64,000 bases of DNA from Fluviicola sp. (GTDB lineage Bacteria; Bacteroidota; Bacteroidia; Flavobacteriales_D; Crocinitomicaceae), in assembly GCA_002734065.2 (NCBI GenBank), contig NVXU02000045.1, positions 62,001 through 126,000 of the forward strand, given 5' to 3'. The position numbers were made by a program, and so were the translations under genes. Positions 18,756 to 28,472 of the stretch are shown here, one piece after another. Positions within the stretch are counted from its first letter, which is position 1; each line of letters begins with the position of its first letter. The notes beneath the pieces are model-generated. The model had not been told where the DNA came from. It was given only the letters and a program-made list of their open reading frames with translations, and made no database searches.

Positions 18756-19718
18756 TTGTTAGAAAAAAAAATTGAAATTAAAGGTCTGAATCCAGCAGAA
18801 TTGTTCGGAGTTAGAAATAAGAAATTAAAGTACATTAAATCTTTCTTTCCAAAACTGAAAGTTGTTGCTCGAGGAAATATTGTCACGATTGCTGGTGACC
18901 AAGAAGTAATGGATGAGTTTGAGAAGAAGTTCGATTTGATTCTTCGTCATTTTCACAAGTTTAATGCCCTTACGGAGAATAACATCGAGAATTTAATGAT
19001 GGATGACGGCAAAAAACTCGTTGAGTCCGATGCGAAAGAAGGTGTTATCGTTCATGGAAATCACGGCAATAAAATCACTGCGAGAACTATCAATCAAAAG
19101 AAATTAGTCAAACTTGTTGATAAAAACGACATGGTTTTTGCCATAGGTCCTGCGGGAACGGGTAAAACATATACGGCTGTTGCATTGGCTGTTCGCGCGT
19201 TGAAAGCAAAGGAAGTGAAAAGAATCATTCTAACAAGACCAGCCGTGGAGGCAGGCGAGAATCTTGGTTTTTTACCAGGAGATTTAAAAGAAAAATTAGA
19301 TCCTTACATGATGCCTTTGTACGATGCATTGCGCGATATGATTCCTGCGGAGAAGTTAGCCGACATGATCGAATTTGGCATTATTGAGATTGCACCGCTC
19401 GCATTCATGCGTGGGAGAACGCTTGACAAAGCCTTTGTGATTTTGGATGAAGCGCAGAATACAACCACTATGCAAATGAAAATGTTCTTGACAAGGATGG
19501 GAATGACGGCAAAATTTGTTGTTACCGGAGATATGTCACAAGTGGATTTACCTCATCGACAAAAATCAGGATTGGCTTACGCAATTGATGCTTTGGACGG
19601 TGTAGAGGGAATTGGAGTTGTGAGAATGGGCACGGCAGACGTTATTCGACATAGTTTGGTGAAGAAGGTGATTGATGCTTTTGAGAAAGCGGAAGATAAA
19701 ATGAAAAATGAAAAATGA
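18756..19718 (+). CDS. phoH: PhoH-like ATPase
   Basis: 320 residues. An N-terminal KH-like region (FPKLKVVARGNIVTIAGD) precedes the PhoH ATPase core with Walker A GPAGTGKTYTAVA (about 133-145), RPAVEAGENLGFLPGDLKEK, Walker B VILDEAQNTT and the sensor VVTGDMSQVDLP. The start is TTG at 18756; the next ATG is past residue 50 and would cut into the N-terminal domain. The family binds RNA and is thought to act in RNA metabolism, often near ybeY. The last residues and the TGA stop lie in an AAAAATGA tandem repeat. Confidence 0.93.
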   Translation: MLEKKIEIKGLNPAELFGVRNKKLKYIKSFFPKLKVVARGNIVTIAGDQEVMDEFEKKFDLILRHFHKFNALTENNIENLMMDDGKKLVESDAKEGVIVHGNHGNKITARTINQKKLVKLVDKNDMVFAIGPAGTGKTYTAVALAVRALKAKEVKRIILTRPAVEAGENLGFLPGDLKEKLDPYMMPLYDALRDMIPAEKLADMIEFGIIEIAPLAFMRGRTLDKAFVILDEAQNTTTMQMKMFLTRMGMTAKFVVTGDMSQVDLPHRQKSGLAYAIDALDGVEGIGVVRMGTADVIRHSLVKKVIDAFEKAEDKMKNEK

Positions 19719-19774
19719 AAAATGAAAATATAGATAGTACGGGCGAGCCGCGACTCGCCCGTACTATCTATATT
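19700..19774. repeat. AAAAATGA array and GTACGGG-core palindrome, copy 2
   Basis: The phoH stop codon lies in a tandem array of AAAAATGA (19700-19728). It runs into a perfect 21-bp palindrome (19727-19747 with 19754-19774) around the loop CCGCGA. The inner stem GTACGGG/CCCGTAC matches the copy at 12756-12811. The strong stem may end phoH transcription, but no T-run follows. Confidence 0.9.
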
Positions 19775-19796
19775 AAAATCGGATAAAATAAATAAA

Positions 19797-20744
19797 ATGA
19801 ACGAAGCAATAATCGAAAGTAAATTCCATTTCAAAGGGCAAATAAAAGAATACAACGGAAAAGTGCGTGATGTTTACACCTTGGATAACGGTTTGTTAGT
19901 CATGGTGGCATCGGATAGAATTTCTGCCTTTGATCACGTTCTACCAAAAGGCATTCCTTTTAAAGGACAAGTATTGAATCAAGTCGCAACGATGTTTTTA
20001 AAAGCAACGGAAGATATAGTTCCAAATTGGCTGCTTGCAACTCCTGACCCGTCGGTTGCTGTAGGTTATGCTTGTGAGCCGATTCGCGTGGAGATGGTTA
20101 TTAGAGGTTACATGTCCGGTCATGCGGCGAGAGAATATAAACTGGGCAAAAGAGAGTTGTGCGGTGTTCCAATGCCAGAAGGGATGAAAGAAAATGATAA
20201 ATTTCCTGTTCCAATCATCACTCCGGCAACAAAAGCGGAAGAAGGACACGATGAGGACATTTCTCGTGAAGATATCATTGCCAAGAACATTGTTCCAGAA
20301 GAAATTTATGTGCAATTAGAAGAATATACACGCGCATTGTTCCAAAGAGGAACTGAAATGGCGGCTAAGCAAGGTTTGATTCTCGTAGATACAAAATATG
20401 AGTTTGGAATTCGCAACGGAGCAGTGATTCTCATTGATGAAATTCACACACCAGATTCTTCGCGTTATTTTTACAAGGAAGGTTACAAAGAACGTCAAGC
20501 AAACGGAGAAGAGCAAAAACAATTATCCAAAGAATTTGTGCGTCAATGGTTAATTGAAAATAACTTCCAAGGTTTAGATGGACAAACAATGCCGGTGATG
20601 CCAGACGATTTTGTGCAAGTCGTTTCGGATAGGTACATAGAGTTGTACGAGAAAATCACAGGCAATGATTTTGTAAAATCCGATACTTCAGATATTACGA
20701 AGCGTATTCAGCAAAATTTGGATGCTTATTTGGATGCTCTTTAG
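19797..20744 (+). CDS. purC: Phosphoribosylaminoimidazole-succinocarboxamide synthase
   Basis: 315 residues. It joins CAIR and aspartate with ATP in step 8 of purine synthesis, in the cytoplasm. Clear SAICAR synthetase motifs: [20 protein letters not shown] (19-38), [22 protein letters not shown] type block, [45 protein letters not shown] and [12 protein letters not shown]. The length fits the long form common in Bacteroidota. It starts 78 bases after phoH, past the palindrome. Confidence 0.97.
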   Translation: MNEAIIESKFHFKGQIKEYNGKVRDVYTLDNGLLVMVASDRISAFDHVLPKGIPFKGQVLNQVATMFLKATEDIVPNWLLATPDPSVAVGYACEPIRVEMVIRGYMSGHAAREYKLGKRELCGVPMPEGMKENDKFPVPIITPATKAEEGHDEDISREDIIAKNIVPEEIYVQLEEYTRALFQRGTEMAAKQGLILVDTKYEFGIRNGAVILIDEIHTPDSSRYFYKEGYKERQANGEEQKQLSKEFVRQWLIENNFQGLDGQTMPVMPDDFVQVVSDRYIELYEKITGNDFVKSDTSDITKRIQQNLDAYLDAL

Positions 20745-20818
20745 AATAACCTTCTATTTTTCAATGAAACATCACTTATGATTCAACCATAAAATCCAAG
20801 CGGAATAGTTACCGTTTT

Positions 20819-21388
20819 TTATTCTTCGAAGTCTAAATTATTTGGCTGTTCTAAAAGATTATGATTACTTGTGTTGCTTTCTGCTATTCCAACAATTTCA
20901 ATTTTCATGTTGTCAAACCAAACTTTCCCTGTTCCACTAAGAAGAACACCAAAATTCAAAGTACTTGCATTCTCTGGGACAGAAAGAACAATCTCGTATT
21001 GCTTCCAATCTGTTGTCCCTTGAATAGGTCTGTTTTGCATATTATCAAACCCTAAAGCAACATTTGTTGACGGTTGGTCTATTCGCAGCCACATACCTGA
21101 CCATTTTTCTACATTTTCTGATTTGATAAAGCCCGTTAATTTGATTTTTTTACCAAGGTAATTTTTAGCACTACAAGTTTGCATTAGGGTTCCAAAACCT
21201 TTTATTTTCTTTGCTGTTGAAGCAATAAAAGCAGAGCTAGTTCCAGTTTTAAATACTTTTGAATCCGTTCCCATGTCGTAATTCACTGGTTTGCTACCGG
21301 CCTTGAACCATCCTTTTGGAAGGTTAGGGCTAAGTGTGAATGACAATGTAATAAATGCTGTCGCAATGTATAAGATTAATGTTTTCAT
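20819..21388 (-). CDS. Secreted carbohydrate-binding-like protein
   Basis: 189 residues. A signal peptide (about 1-19) is followed by a single beta-sandwich domain of the galactose-binding kind: KKIKLTGFIKSENVEKWSGM, then WLRIDQPS, DWKQYEIVLSVPENASTLNF and KVWFDNMKIEIVG. Similar domains are often fused to regulators or hydrolases; here it stands alone with a short acidic tail (NNLDFEE). No catalytic domain is present. It is convergent with purC. Confidence 0.7.
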   Translation of the reverse strand: MKTLILYIATAFITLSFTLSPNLPKGWFKAGSKPVNYDMGTDSKVFKTGTSSAFIASTAKKIKGFGTLMQTCSAKNYLGKKIKLTGFIKSENVEKWSGMWLRIDQPSTNVALGFDNMQNRPIQGTTDWKQYEIVLSVPENASTLNFGVLLSGTGKVWFDNMKIEIVGIAESNTSNHNLLEQPNNLDFEE

Positions 21389-21400
21389 GAGTTGAGTTTT

Positions 21401-21430
21401 GTGTTATAATGTGTTATAATGTGTTCTAGT
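21401..21430. repeat. Tandem decamer upstream of the secreted protein gene
   Basis: GTGTTATAAT occurs twice head to tail (21401-21410, 21411-21420), followed by the related GTGTTCTAGT (21421-21430). The spacing is one DNA turn, 12-42 bases upstream of the ATG at 21388. It could bind a regulator or be simple slippage. Confidence 0.6.
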
Positions 21431-21450
21431 GTTTTTGGTTACAAGAATCA

Positions 21451-21795
21451 TTAATAAAATGCCAATGCTAATTGAAGAACCTCAGAAATTTTCTCTACTG
21501 GTAAATCTTTCTGAGAGTCAATTCTGAAAATTTTCATTCGCTTTCGGTTTCCCTGTTCTAAAGATGGATGATTTATCTTATTGCCTTCAACGACTCCAAT
21601 ATACGGTTCTCTTGTTTTTTTATCTACCCATAAATAGCAAAACATTTTTTTGTTATAACTGAAGAAAGGCATTCCATATTTTACAGAACTGCTCAGGTTT
21701 TCGTTTTGAGATAGAATAATATCACGCAGCGCCATTAATGTACTTCTCAATGGTTCTTCCGTTTTTGCGTAGAAGTTGTCCAGTGGTGTGAGCAT
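21451..21795 (-). CDS. DUF1801-family protein
   Basis: 114 residues matching the small DUF1801 (YdhG-like) fold: LRDIILSQNENLSSSVKYGM, PFFSYNKKMFCYLWVDKK, and a C-terminal KISEVLQLALAFY. The biochemical role is unknown. Its ATG overlaps the TAA of the upstream SnoaL-like gene by one base, so translation is probably coupled. Confidence 0.75.
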   Translation of the reverse strand: MLTPLDNFYAKTEEPLRSTLMALRDIILSQNENLSSSVKYGMPFFSYNKKMFCYLWVDKKTREPYIGVVEGNKINHPSLEQGNRKRMKIFRIDSQKDLPVEKISEVLQLALAFY

Positions 21796-22262
21796 TATTT
21801 TAGAGAATTCTCAAATCTATCAAGTAAAGAATTTGTTTGCTTCTGTAATTTCTTTTTAAAGAATGAAGTCCTTCCAAAAAGGTAACCTTTAAATCCAAGC
21901 GCTTGTTTTGCCCAAGAGTGCAAATTGAAATCATCAGTATGTTTGATAATCAATCCATCTTTAAACTCGAATTGTGCAATGATTTTATTATGTACTTTTC
22001 TTCCTGTTTTACTGAATTCATATTTGGCTTCCCAATAGGCAGAACCAGTATTGTCATCAGATTGAATGTCAGAAAAGGTGACAATAAAGTTCTTTTCTTT
22101 TTGACTTTCGCAAAGCATTCGCCACATGTTTGAAGCACGTTTTCCTTCTAATTGACCAAATGCAGGATCTTCAAAAACGACATCTTTGTGATAGGACGAG
22201 GTCATTTTTTCAGGATTAAGCTCTGAAAATGCTGTGTAAAATTGAGTAATTATAGCTTTCAT
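21795..22262 (-). CDS. SnoaL/NTF2-like protein
   Basis: About 155 residues. An N-terminal helix (IITQFYTAFSELNPEKMTSS) with YHKDVVFEDPAFGQLEGKR and DGLIIKHTDDFNLHSWAKQALG is typical of the SnoaL_2 / nuclear-transport-factor-2-like family, small proteins that bind or isomerise small molecules. ATG at 22262 overlaps the AsmA TGA by one base (TGATG); a GTG three bases earlier is also possible. It is the middle gene of the AsmA-SnoaL-DUF1801 operon. The substrate is unknown. Confidence 0.8.
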   Translation of the reverse strand: MKAIITQFYTAFSELNPEKMTSSYHKDVVFEDPAFGQLEGKRASNMWRMLCESQKEKNFIVTFSDIQSDDNTGSAYWEAKYEFSKTGRKVHNKIIAQFEFKDGLIIKHTDDFNLHSWAKQALGFKGYLFGRTSFFKKKLQKQTNSLLDRFENSLK

Positions 22263-25132
22263 CACCCAATTTTATCTGCTTGCAACCTCGCATTCGCCAT
22301 TATTTGATCAGATTTTTTTTGTCCTTCGGCTTCTAATTTTTTAGCATTAGTCTCAGCCGTTGCTCGAATTTTTTTTGCTCCTTCTTGCGCCAGACGTTTC
22401 TTGATTGGATTAGAACCTGCATTCTTAATCAAATCTTCTGCTTGTTTGTCTCCTTCTGCTCTTACTTGATCGGCAGCTTTCTTTGCTTCCGCCACAACAT
22501 TATCGGCTTCTTTCTGTGCATCTGCCAGAATTTTCTGCTTCTGTTTCTCTATTTCTTCTTTTGCATTATCGACTTGGTCGCTCACAATACTCGTAATCGA
22601 ATCTTTAACAGTTTCTGTTACACTTTCAATCAAATTATCCTTAAAATCGCCCGTTGCTTTTAAAATTGCTTCTTTAAAATCAGTGGTGATTTTCGGATTC
22701 TTAATGTCGCCAATCATTTTGACTTTCACAGGAATATAATCCGGCAACGCACCGATATTTAAGTTAGGAACCATTGCATTTAACTTGCTCATTGCAGCCT
22801 CGACTTCCTTCACCATTGCTGCAGGAATTTCACTTTTAGGAACATCCATGTTCATGGTGTAATCCATTTTTTGGTCCAAAGTGGTGTATCCAGAAACTTT
22901 AGAGTCAATTTTTCCTAATTTCACGTCAAACGGAGATGTGCTCACCTTCCCATCTTCTACTTTAAACCTTGTTTTGAAATTGTTCAAGGTCTGATTGGAG
23001 AGATTTTTCAACTTAGTTACTGCTTCTAACTTATTTAGAATAGGAACATTCTCTATTGAAAGCTTCGTTGAACGAATATCGCCTAAACTTGTTAAAGAAG
23101 AAAGAATGGGTTCAAAACCTGCTGTTAAATCCGTTGACATGTCAAAAGTAGAAGTTATTTTACCTTTCGCGTACTTCGCAATGGGTGCTAATCGTTCTAC
23201 CGTGAGAAAATTCTTCGTTAATTCACTAATCTCAACACCTTTGAGAGAATAGCCAAAATTCATTTTCGGTTTAGCATGATTTTGTGTATTGTAATCTCCT
23301 CTCATGCCAATTTCACCGCCCATTGCGTTCATGGTCATGTTGTCTAAAGTCGCCACTTCATCTTTTAACGCAATGTTTCCTTTGATGTTTTTTACCGTCA
23401 TTCCGTCGTATTTTACCTCATTGATAGAAGATGCTAAACGAAAATCAATGTTGGCAGGGATGAGTAGTGGTTCTTCTCCATCAGCAGTTGCTACAGGTTC
23501 TGAATTCTCAACGCTTGCTTCCGAAGCGGGCATTAATTCATCCAAATCTAAATAATTGCTGTTAAAATTAAAATCTCCTTTCAGAACTTCATCTCGCAAT
23601 GCATAACCAAGATAATTATCTATGGTGCCATTCATTGCAAAGTCAGATTTACCCATCTTTGCTTTCAATTCGTTCATCTCTAAATTCTTTGGAGAGAATG
23701 TAAATTTCATCGTTTCAATGTTCACATCAGAAGGCATATCTTCCGACTGGTAGAGCATATCAGAAAGGCGTAAATCTCCTTCTGCTTTGAATTTCTCAAA
23801 ATCATTGGCATCCAAATCACTCATTCTTCCTTTAACGGCGACATCTGCATCTAAAATTCCAGAATAAGATTCTCCTTCAGCCATTGGAACGAAATTCTTT
23901 AAAGTAGCCAAGTCAACTTTGGCAAGAAGAGAGGCATCAATATTCGGGTCAGACATGATTTGGCGCATCATCAATTTTGCTTCGATTGTGTTCTTATCAA
24001 GATTGGCTTTAAATTGAGAAATTTCAACCGTCATCTTGTCTAAGTTAGAACCTCCAGGGAACTTAGAACCGGCATCAATTTTTATCTTGCTAATCTTACC
24101 CGGCAAGTCCGGATAGTTAATAGATGCATTGTTTACCTTTAAATTAGCGTCCCAAGCAGGTAAGTTTTCGTCGTCAATTCTCCCTTTTGCGAATGCATTC
24201 ATGGCAATTGTTCCAGAGCCGATCATTTTTTCATAACCTGACTGGTAGAAAGTCGGAATCAATGATAAAAGTGACTTAAATGAAGAGTTAGACGCGTCTA
24301 ACTTCATGTCAATCTCATCATAACCGTCTAATATTTGGTAAAAACCATCGATGGAAAGCTCAACTTCATTCAATTTTATTTTATTTTCTTCCAAGGTGAA
24401 TTTCGAATCATTTTCTTTAAATTCCATCAATAAATTAATGAGCATGTCTGTTTTTACTTCACTGAGGTAAGAAATCCCATCCATTTTATAGGTCAACTCA
24501 TCCATGGTCGTGTTGGTTTTAAAATCAATGACATCTGCCGTCATATCTCCAGAACCGTTGTGATTTAGGTTGACAATTTTCGCGTACATAGCACCAGGTT
24601 CATCATTGTAAGAAATTTGCCCATCAGTGATGCTGTATTCTTGCAAAGACAATTTGAAGTTAGATTCTTCGACAACTTCTGCTTCTTCTAATTTTTCTTC
24701 ATCCGTTTTTACAATGTCATAATTGGCGGTTCCATCTTGTAAAACGCGAATATCAAATTTAGGTTCTATGATATGAATTTCAGCGATTTCTATTTTATCG
24801 CCGCCAACAACACTCCAAAAACCAACATGAGCAGTCAATGTCTTGATTTCTGCCAGTGTTACATCCTTAAATTTGTCAACGCCTTGTAATTTCACACCGT
24901 CTAATTGGACGGTCATGTTCGGAAAAGTGCTGAAGAAAGTCAGATCAAAATCTTCAAGGCTTAATTCTACGTTTAATGATTTATTAGCTTCCGCAATGAC
25001 CATTTCCTTGATGTCATCTTTGAAGAAATAAGTCACGATAAAAATGGCAACAACCAATAGAACGACAAGTATTCCTGTCCATTTTAAAATTTTGAAGGGT
25101 AATTTTTTAGCTACTTTAACGACTTTACTCAT
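22262..25132 (-). CDS. AsmA-family envelope protein with a long charged helical tail
   Basis: 956 residues. One N-terminal membrane segment (about 11-35, FKILKWTGILVVLLVVAIFI) is followed by the AsmA chorein-like N-terminal domain (SLEDFDLTFFSTFPNMTVQL, then VKLQG), a long beta-rich lipid-groove region and the AsmA C-terminal domain (LRSTKLSIENVPIL-like block near 740). Such proteins bridge the periplasm and help move lipids to the outer membrane. The last 120 or so residues are a Lys/Ala/Glu/Gln-rich helix, unusual for the family. I chose ATG at 25132 because the earlier TTG at 25159 is part of the promoter box. Confidence 0.88.
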   Translation of the reverse strand: MSKVVKVAKKLPFKILKWTGILVVLLVVAIFIVTYFFKDDIKEMVIAEANKSLNVELSLEDFDLTFFSTFPNMTVQLDGVKLQGVDKFKDVTLAEIKTLTAHVGFWSVVGGDKIEIAEIHIIEPKFDIRVLQDGTANYDIVKTDEEKLEEAEVVEESNFKLSLQEYSITDGQISYNDEPGAMYAKIVNLNHNGSGDMTADVIDFKTNTTMDELTYKMDGISYLSEVKTDMLINLLMEFKENDSKFTLEENKIKLNEVELSIDGFYQILDGYDEIDMKLDASNSSFKSLLSLIPTFYQSGYEKMIGSGTIAMNAFAKGRIDDENLPAWDANLKVNNASINYPDLPGKISKIKIDAGSKFPGGSNLDKMTVEISQFKANLDKNTIEAKLMMRQIMSDPNIDASLLAKVDLATLKNFVPMAEGESYSGILDADVAVKGRMSDLDANDFEKFKAEGDLRLSDMLYQSEDMPSDVNIETMKFTFSPKNLEMNELKAKMGKSDFAMNGTIDNYLGYALRDEVLKGDFNFNSNYLDLDELMPASEASVENSEPVATADGEEPLLIPANIDFRLASSINEVKYDGMTVKNIKGNIALKDEVATLDNMTMNAMGGEIGMRGDYNTQNHAKPKMNFGYSLKGVEISELTKNFLTVERLAPIAKYAKGKITSTFDMSTDLTAGFEPILSSLTSLGDIRSTKLSIENVPILNKLEAVTKLKNLSNQTLNNFKTRFKVEDGKVSTSPFDVKLGKIDSKVSGYTTLDQKMDYTMNMDVPKSEIPAAMVKEVEAAMSKLNAMVPNLNIGALPDYIPVKVKMIGDIKNPKITTDFKEAILKATGDFKDNLIESVTETVKDSITSIVSDQVDNAKEEIEKQKQKILADAQKEADNVVAEAKKAADQVRAEGDKQAEDLIKNAGSNPIKKRLAQEGAKKIRATAETNAKKLEAEGQKKSDQIMANARLQADKIG

Positions 25133-25156
25133 AATACCTGTGTTTAGTTTGGTAGC

Positions 25157-25164
25157 CAAAGATA
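25157..25164 (-). promoter_or_regulatory. -7 promoter box for the AsmA operon
   Basis: On the minus strand TATCTTTG (25157-25164) fits TAnnTTTG and lies 24 bases before the ATG at 25132. No -33 TTG is evident. Confidence 0.5.
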
Positions 25165-25258
25165 CAAAATCAAGTAAATAAAAGAGGATGAATTCTTTTG
25201 TTTATGTGTTTTTAACAGAATATGTTTCTTTGACTACTATATTCAGAGTTATACTAAC

Positions 25259-25266
25259 TATCTTTG
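25259..25266 (+). promoter_or_regulatory. -7 promoter box for the cytochrome c synthase gene
   Basis: TATCTTTG (25259-25266) fits TAnnTTTG, 20 bases before the ATG at 25287. A TTTG at 25229-25232 is too far upstream for an ideal -33. The same octamer serves the divergent AsmA gene. Confidence 0.5.
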
Positions 25267-25286
25267 TGCCAACTTTATTTTAAATT

Positions 25287-28200
25287 ATGGAAAAATTTGC
25301 ACGTTCTTTTTTCTCAATGAAGATGATGACATTTTGTTTATTCATCTTTTTAGTAGCCATTGGGACGGCTACCTTTGTTGAATCGGCATATGATATTGAT
25401 ACGGCAAAAGGGTTGATTTACAATGCATGGTGGTTCAATTTGCTTTTGTTTTATCTATGCATGAATCTAATTGCAAATATCATTCGTTACAGAATGTGGC
25501 AGAAAGAGAAAATCGCCATGCTCATGTTTCATATTTCGTTCATTGTTATTCTAATCGGAGCAGCAATCACTCGTTTTTACAGTTTTGAAGGCTTAATGCT
25601 CGTTCGAGAAGGAGAAACGGTTGATTTTATCTATTCTTCGGATGTGAAACTATGGTACAAAATCAACGATGGAAAATTGCAGTACACTAATTTTCATGAT
25701 TTGAGAATGTCCAATCATCGATGGTTGAGCAACGATTTTTCGTATGATTTTGAATTTCCGAATCACAAAACACCTATTGCGATTGATTTTGTAGATTATC
25801 AAACAGGTTTGGTTGATTCTCTCGTTGTGAATGACTCCATAAAAGCATCTTCTATTGAAATAGTAACGGGTGGAATGTCTTCTAATTTCATCTCGCAAGG
25901 AGATTTCTTGATGCTCGGTGATATCGCAATGTCCTTTGACAAGTCTGATGCGATGCCTGGGATAGAATTGTTTCAAAGTGGTTCTAAAGTTCTGATGAAG
26001 ACGCAATTTCCAATGCGTTATTTGCCAATGGCAGAAATGAGAGCCGCAAGACAGAGTGGGGAAGAAGTTGCTGATTCTTTGTATGAATTGGTTCCTACGG
26101 ATACTTTAATTCCTCTGCAATCTGCGACACTTTATCAGGTGGCAGACGAGCAATTCGTGTACAAAGGATTGAAAAAACATTCGCAAAAAATGAAAGTTCC
26201 TTCTAATGTGAAAGGTGAAGGAGTAACGATTCTCACAATGAAAGTATCTGACGGAAATCAATCCAAAATTATTGAATTAGAAGGCGGCGCGGGAAAAATT
26301 CCGAACCATGTTGTGTTTGAATTGGCAGGCCTTTCCTATGAAATGGAGTTTGGACCGATGCAAATAAAATTGCCCTTCGCCATTCGATGCAATGATTTTA
26401 TTCTCGATAAATACCCAGGTTCTGACATGGCATCTTCTTTTGCAAGTGAAGTTACCTTGATAGATACGAAAAATAAGTACGAAAGAAATCAGCGAATTTT
26501 CATGAATAATGTACTTGATTATGGAGGTTATCGCTTTTTTCAATCCAGTTATGACCCTGATGAGAAAGGAACACGATTGAGTGTAAATCATGACTTTTGG
26601 GGAACAAATATCACTTATTTGGGCTATCTTTTGATGTCAATTGGAATGATTTTCTCTCTTTTCTCCAAAGGGGGACGATTTAGACTTCTTTCTGATAAAT
26701 TAAAGAAATCTCGCGAAAAAAGAACCCAATTAATGTCCATTTTTGTCGGCTTACTGCTTTCAACTTCTCTTGGATTTAGTCAAGATTCTACCGATGCTCA
26801 CGCAGGTCATAATCACGGTTCTTCTGAAGATAGAGTCATGAGAATGATGTCGGAAGAACATTCTGAAGAACTTTCTTCATTGTTGGCACAGAACTTTCAA
26901 CAAAGAATTTCTCCTATCCACACTTTGTGCGATCAATTGCTTCGTAAAATTCATAAAAAGGACCATTTTGGAGAATTCAATGCTGTGCAAACCATTTTTA
27001 GCATGCACATGGACCCTGAATTTTGGATGAATGAGAAAATTATTTACGTTTCTTCCAAATCGAATCTTCGCAAGAATCTAAAAATGGATGGCAAATACAT
27101 TGCTTTCATTGATTTAGTGGACAATACAGGTGCTTTCAAGTTAATGGAGGACTATCAAGAGGCGCATCAACGATTGGAAATGAATCGCGATGAATACGAC
27201 AAGAAGTTGATTAAACTCGGAGAACGTTTTCAAGTTTTTGAATCGGTTTTAGGTTGGCGATACATGAAAGTTGTTCCGCTGAGAAATGATGAAACGCATA
27301 CTTGGCTTATTCCGATGGACATGGAAATAGGACTGAAAGACTCAGTCGCATTTAACTATGTGAAAAATTATTTTGTCAGCTTAGGCAAGGCAGTTGGCGA
27401 TAGTTCTTATGTTGAAGCCAGCAAAGAATTAGCGGCATTCAAAAACTACCAAAAAGAGGTGAGTGGAGACATTCTACCGTCAGAAAGTCTAATTGCGCAA
27501 GAGATCAGTTACAACAAGATGCATATTTTTAGCAATAGCTATAAATCGTACTTGTTACTTGGGTTTTTGATGCTAATAATCTTCTTCATTCGCATTTTTA
27601 TCAGACCATCGACGGGAGCAAGTCGAGTTTTTGCAATGATTACCAAAGTATTGATTGGTTTAGTAGCCATCGTTTTCCTTTACCATGGTTATGGTATTTA
27701 TTTGCGGGCAATGATTGCGGGACATGCACCGTGGAGTAATGGTTACGAAGCCGTTATCTTCATCGCGTGGATTTCTGTTCTTTTTGGCTTTATTTTCTCT
27801 CCAAAAAATGCTGTAATTCTTGCAGGAGCAGTAATTCTCGCCTCGTTAATGATTTTTGTGACAGAATTAGAATTAATGGACCCAGAAATCACGAATTTAC
27901 AACCTGTTTTAAAGTCTTATTGGTTGAAAATTCACGTTGCAGTAATCACAGGTAGTTACGCTCCCTTAGGTTTGGCATTTATTCTCGGTCTGCTGAATCT
28001 ATTCTTGTACATTTTTAGAACGAAGAAAAACAGTGCGATCGTGAACCTAAACATCAATGAGTTGACATGGGTTTCGGAGATGACGATGACAATTGGATTG
28101 TTTATGTTAGCCATCGGTACATTCCTTGGCGGTGTTTGGGCAAATGAATCGTGGGGAAGATACTGGGGTTGGGATCCAAAAGAAACCTGGGCATTGGTCG

Positions 28201-28472
28201 CAGTGTTGGTTTATGCAGTTATTCTCCACTTACGATTTATTCCAGCGCTAAGAAGTAAGTTTTTATTCAACGTTGTTTCCATGTGGGGTTATACTTCTAT
28301 TCTTTTCACGTTTTTCGGGGTCAATTTCTACCTTTCTGGCTTACACTCGTACGCACAAGGCGAAGGTTTGGCAAGAATACCATTTTGGGTGTTTATTACC
28401 TTTGGAATATTTATTTTGCTTACCTTGTTGGCAATTATTAGGAATGAGGTGTTTAAAAAAAGTGATGAGTGA
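25287..28472 (+). CDS. ccsBA: Fused cytochrome c biogenesis protein CcsB-CcsA (System II)
   Basis: 1061 residues. It moves heme across the inner membrane and attaches it to CXXCH motifs of c-type cytochromes. The N-terminal ResB/CcsB part has membrane segments at about 14-32 and 48-66 and 78-96, a large periplasmic region and a fourth segment near 445. A His-rich stretch (AHAGHNHG, about 506-513) starts a linker domain of about 240 residues. The CcsA part (about 740-1061) has eight or so membrane segments, conserved histidines, and the heme-handling WWD-type motif WGRYWGWDPKETWAL. A substrate is encoded nearby (pentaheme cytochrome at 41.7 kb). The final SDE and TGA stop lie in a repeat array. 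Confidence 0.93.
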   Translation: MEKFARSFFSMKMMTFCLFIFLVAIGTATFVESAYDIDTAKGLIYNAWWFNLLLFYLCMNLIANIIRYRMWQKEKIAMLMFHISFIVILIGAAITRFYSFEGLMLVREGETVDFIYSSDVKLWYKINDGKLQYTNFHDLRMSNHRWLSNDFSYDFEFPNHKTPIAIDFVDYQTGLVDSLVVNDSIKASSIEIVTGGMSSNFISQGDFLMLGDIAMSFDKSDAMPGIELFQSGSKVLMKTQFPMRYLPMAEMRAARQSGEEVADSLYELVPTDTLIPLQSATLYQVADEQFVYKGLKKHSQKMKVPSNVKGEGVTILTMKVSDGNQSKIIELEGGAGKIPNHVVFELAGLSYEMEFGPMQIKLPFAIRCNDFILDKYPGSDMASSFASEVTLIDTKNKYERNQRIFMNNVLDYGGYRFFQSSYDPDEKGTRLSVNHDFWGTNITYLGYLLMSIGMIFSLFSKGGRFRLLSDKLKKSREKRTQLMSIFVGLLLSTSLGFSQDSTDAHAGHNHGSSEDRVMRMMSEEHSEELSSLLAQNFQQRISPIHTLCDQLLRKIHKKDHFGEFNAVQTIFSMHMDPEFWMNEKIIYVSSKSNLRKNLKMDGKYIAFIDLVDNTGAFKLMEDYQEAHQRLEMNRDEYDKKLIKLGERFQVFESVLGWRYMKVVPLRNDETHTWLIPMDMEIGLKDSVAFNYVKNYFVSLGKAVGDSSYVEASKELAAFKNYQKEVSGDILPSESLIAQEISYNKMHIFSNSYKSYLLLGFLMLIIFFIRIFIRPSTGASRVFAMITKVLIGLVAIVFLYHGYGIYLRAMIAGHAPWSNGYEAVIFIAWISVLFGFIFSPKNAVILAGAVILASLMIFVTELELMDPEITNLQPVLKSYWLKIHVAVITGSYAPLGLAFILGLLNLFLYIFRTKKNSAIVNLNINELTWVSEMTMTIGLFMLAIGTFLGGVWANESWGRYWGWDPKETWALVAVLVYAVILHLRFIPALRSKFLFNVVSMWGYTSILFTFFGVNFYLSGLHSYAQGEGLARIPFWVFITFGIFILLTLLAIIRNEVFKKSDE

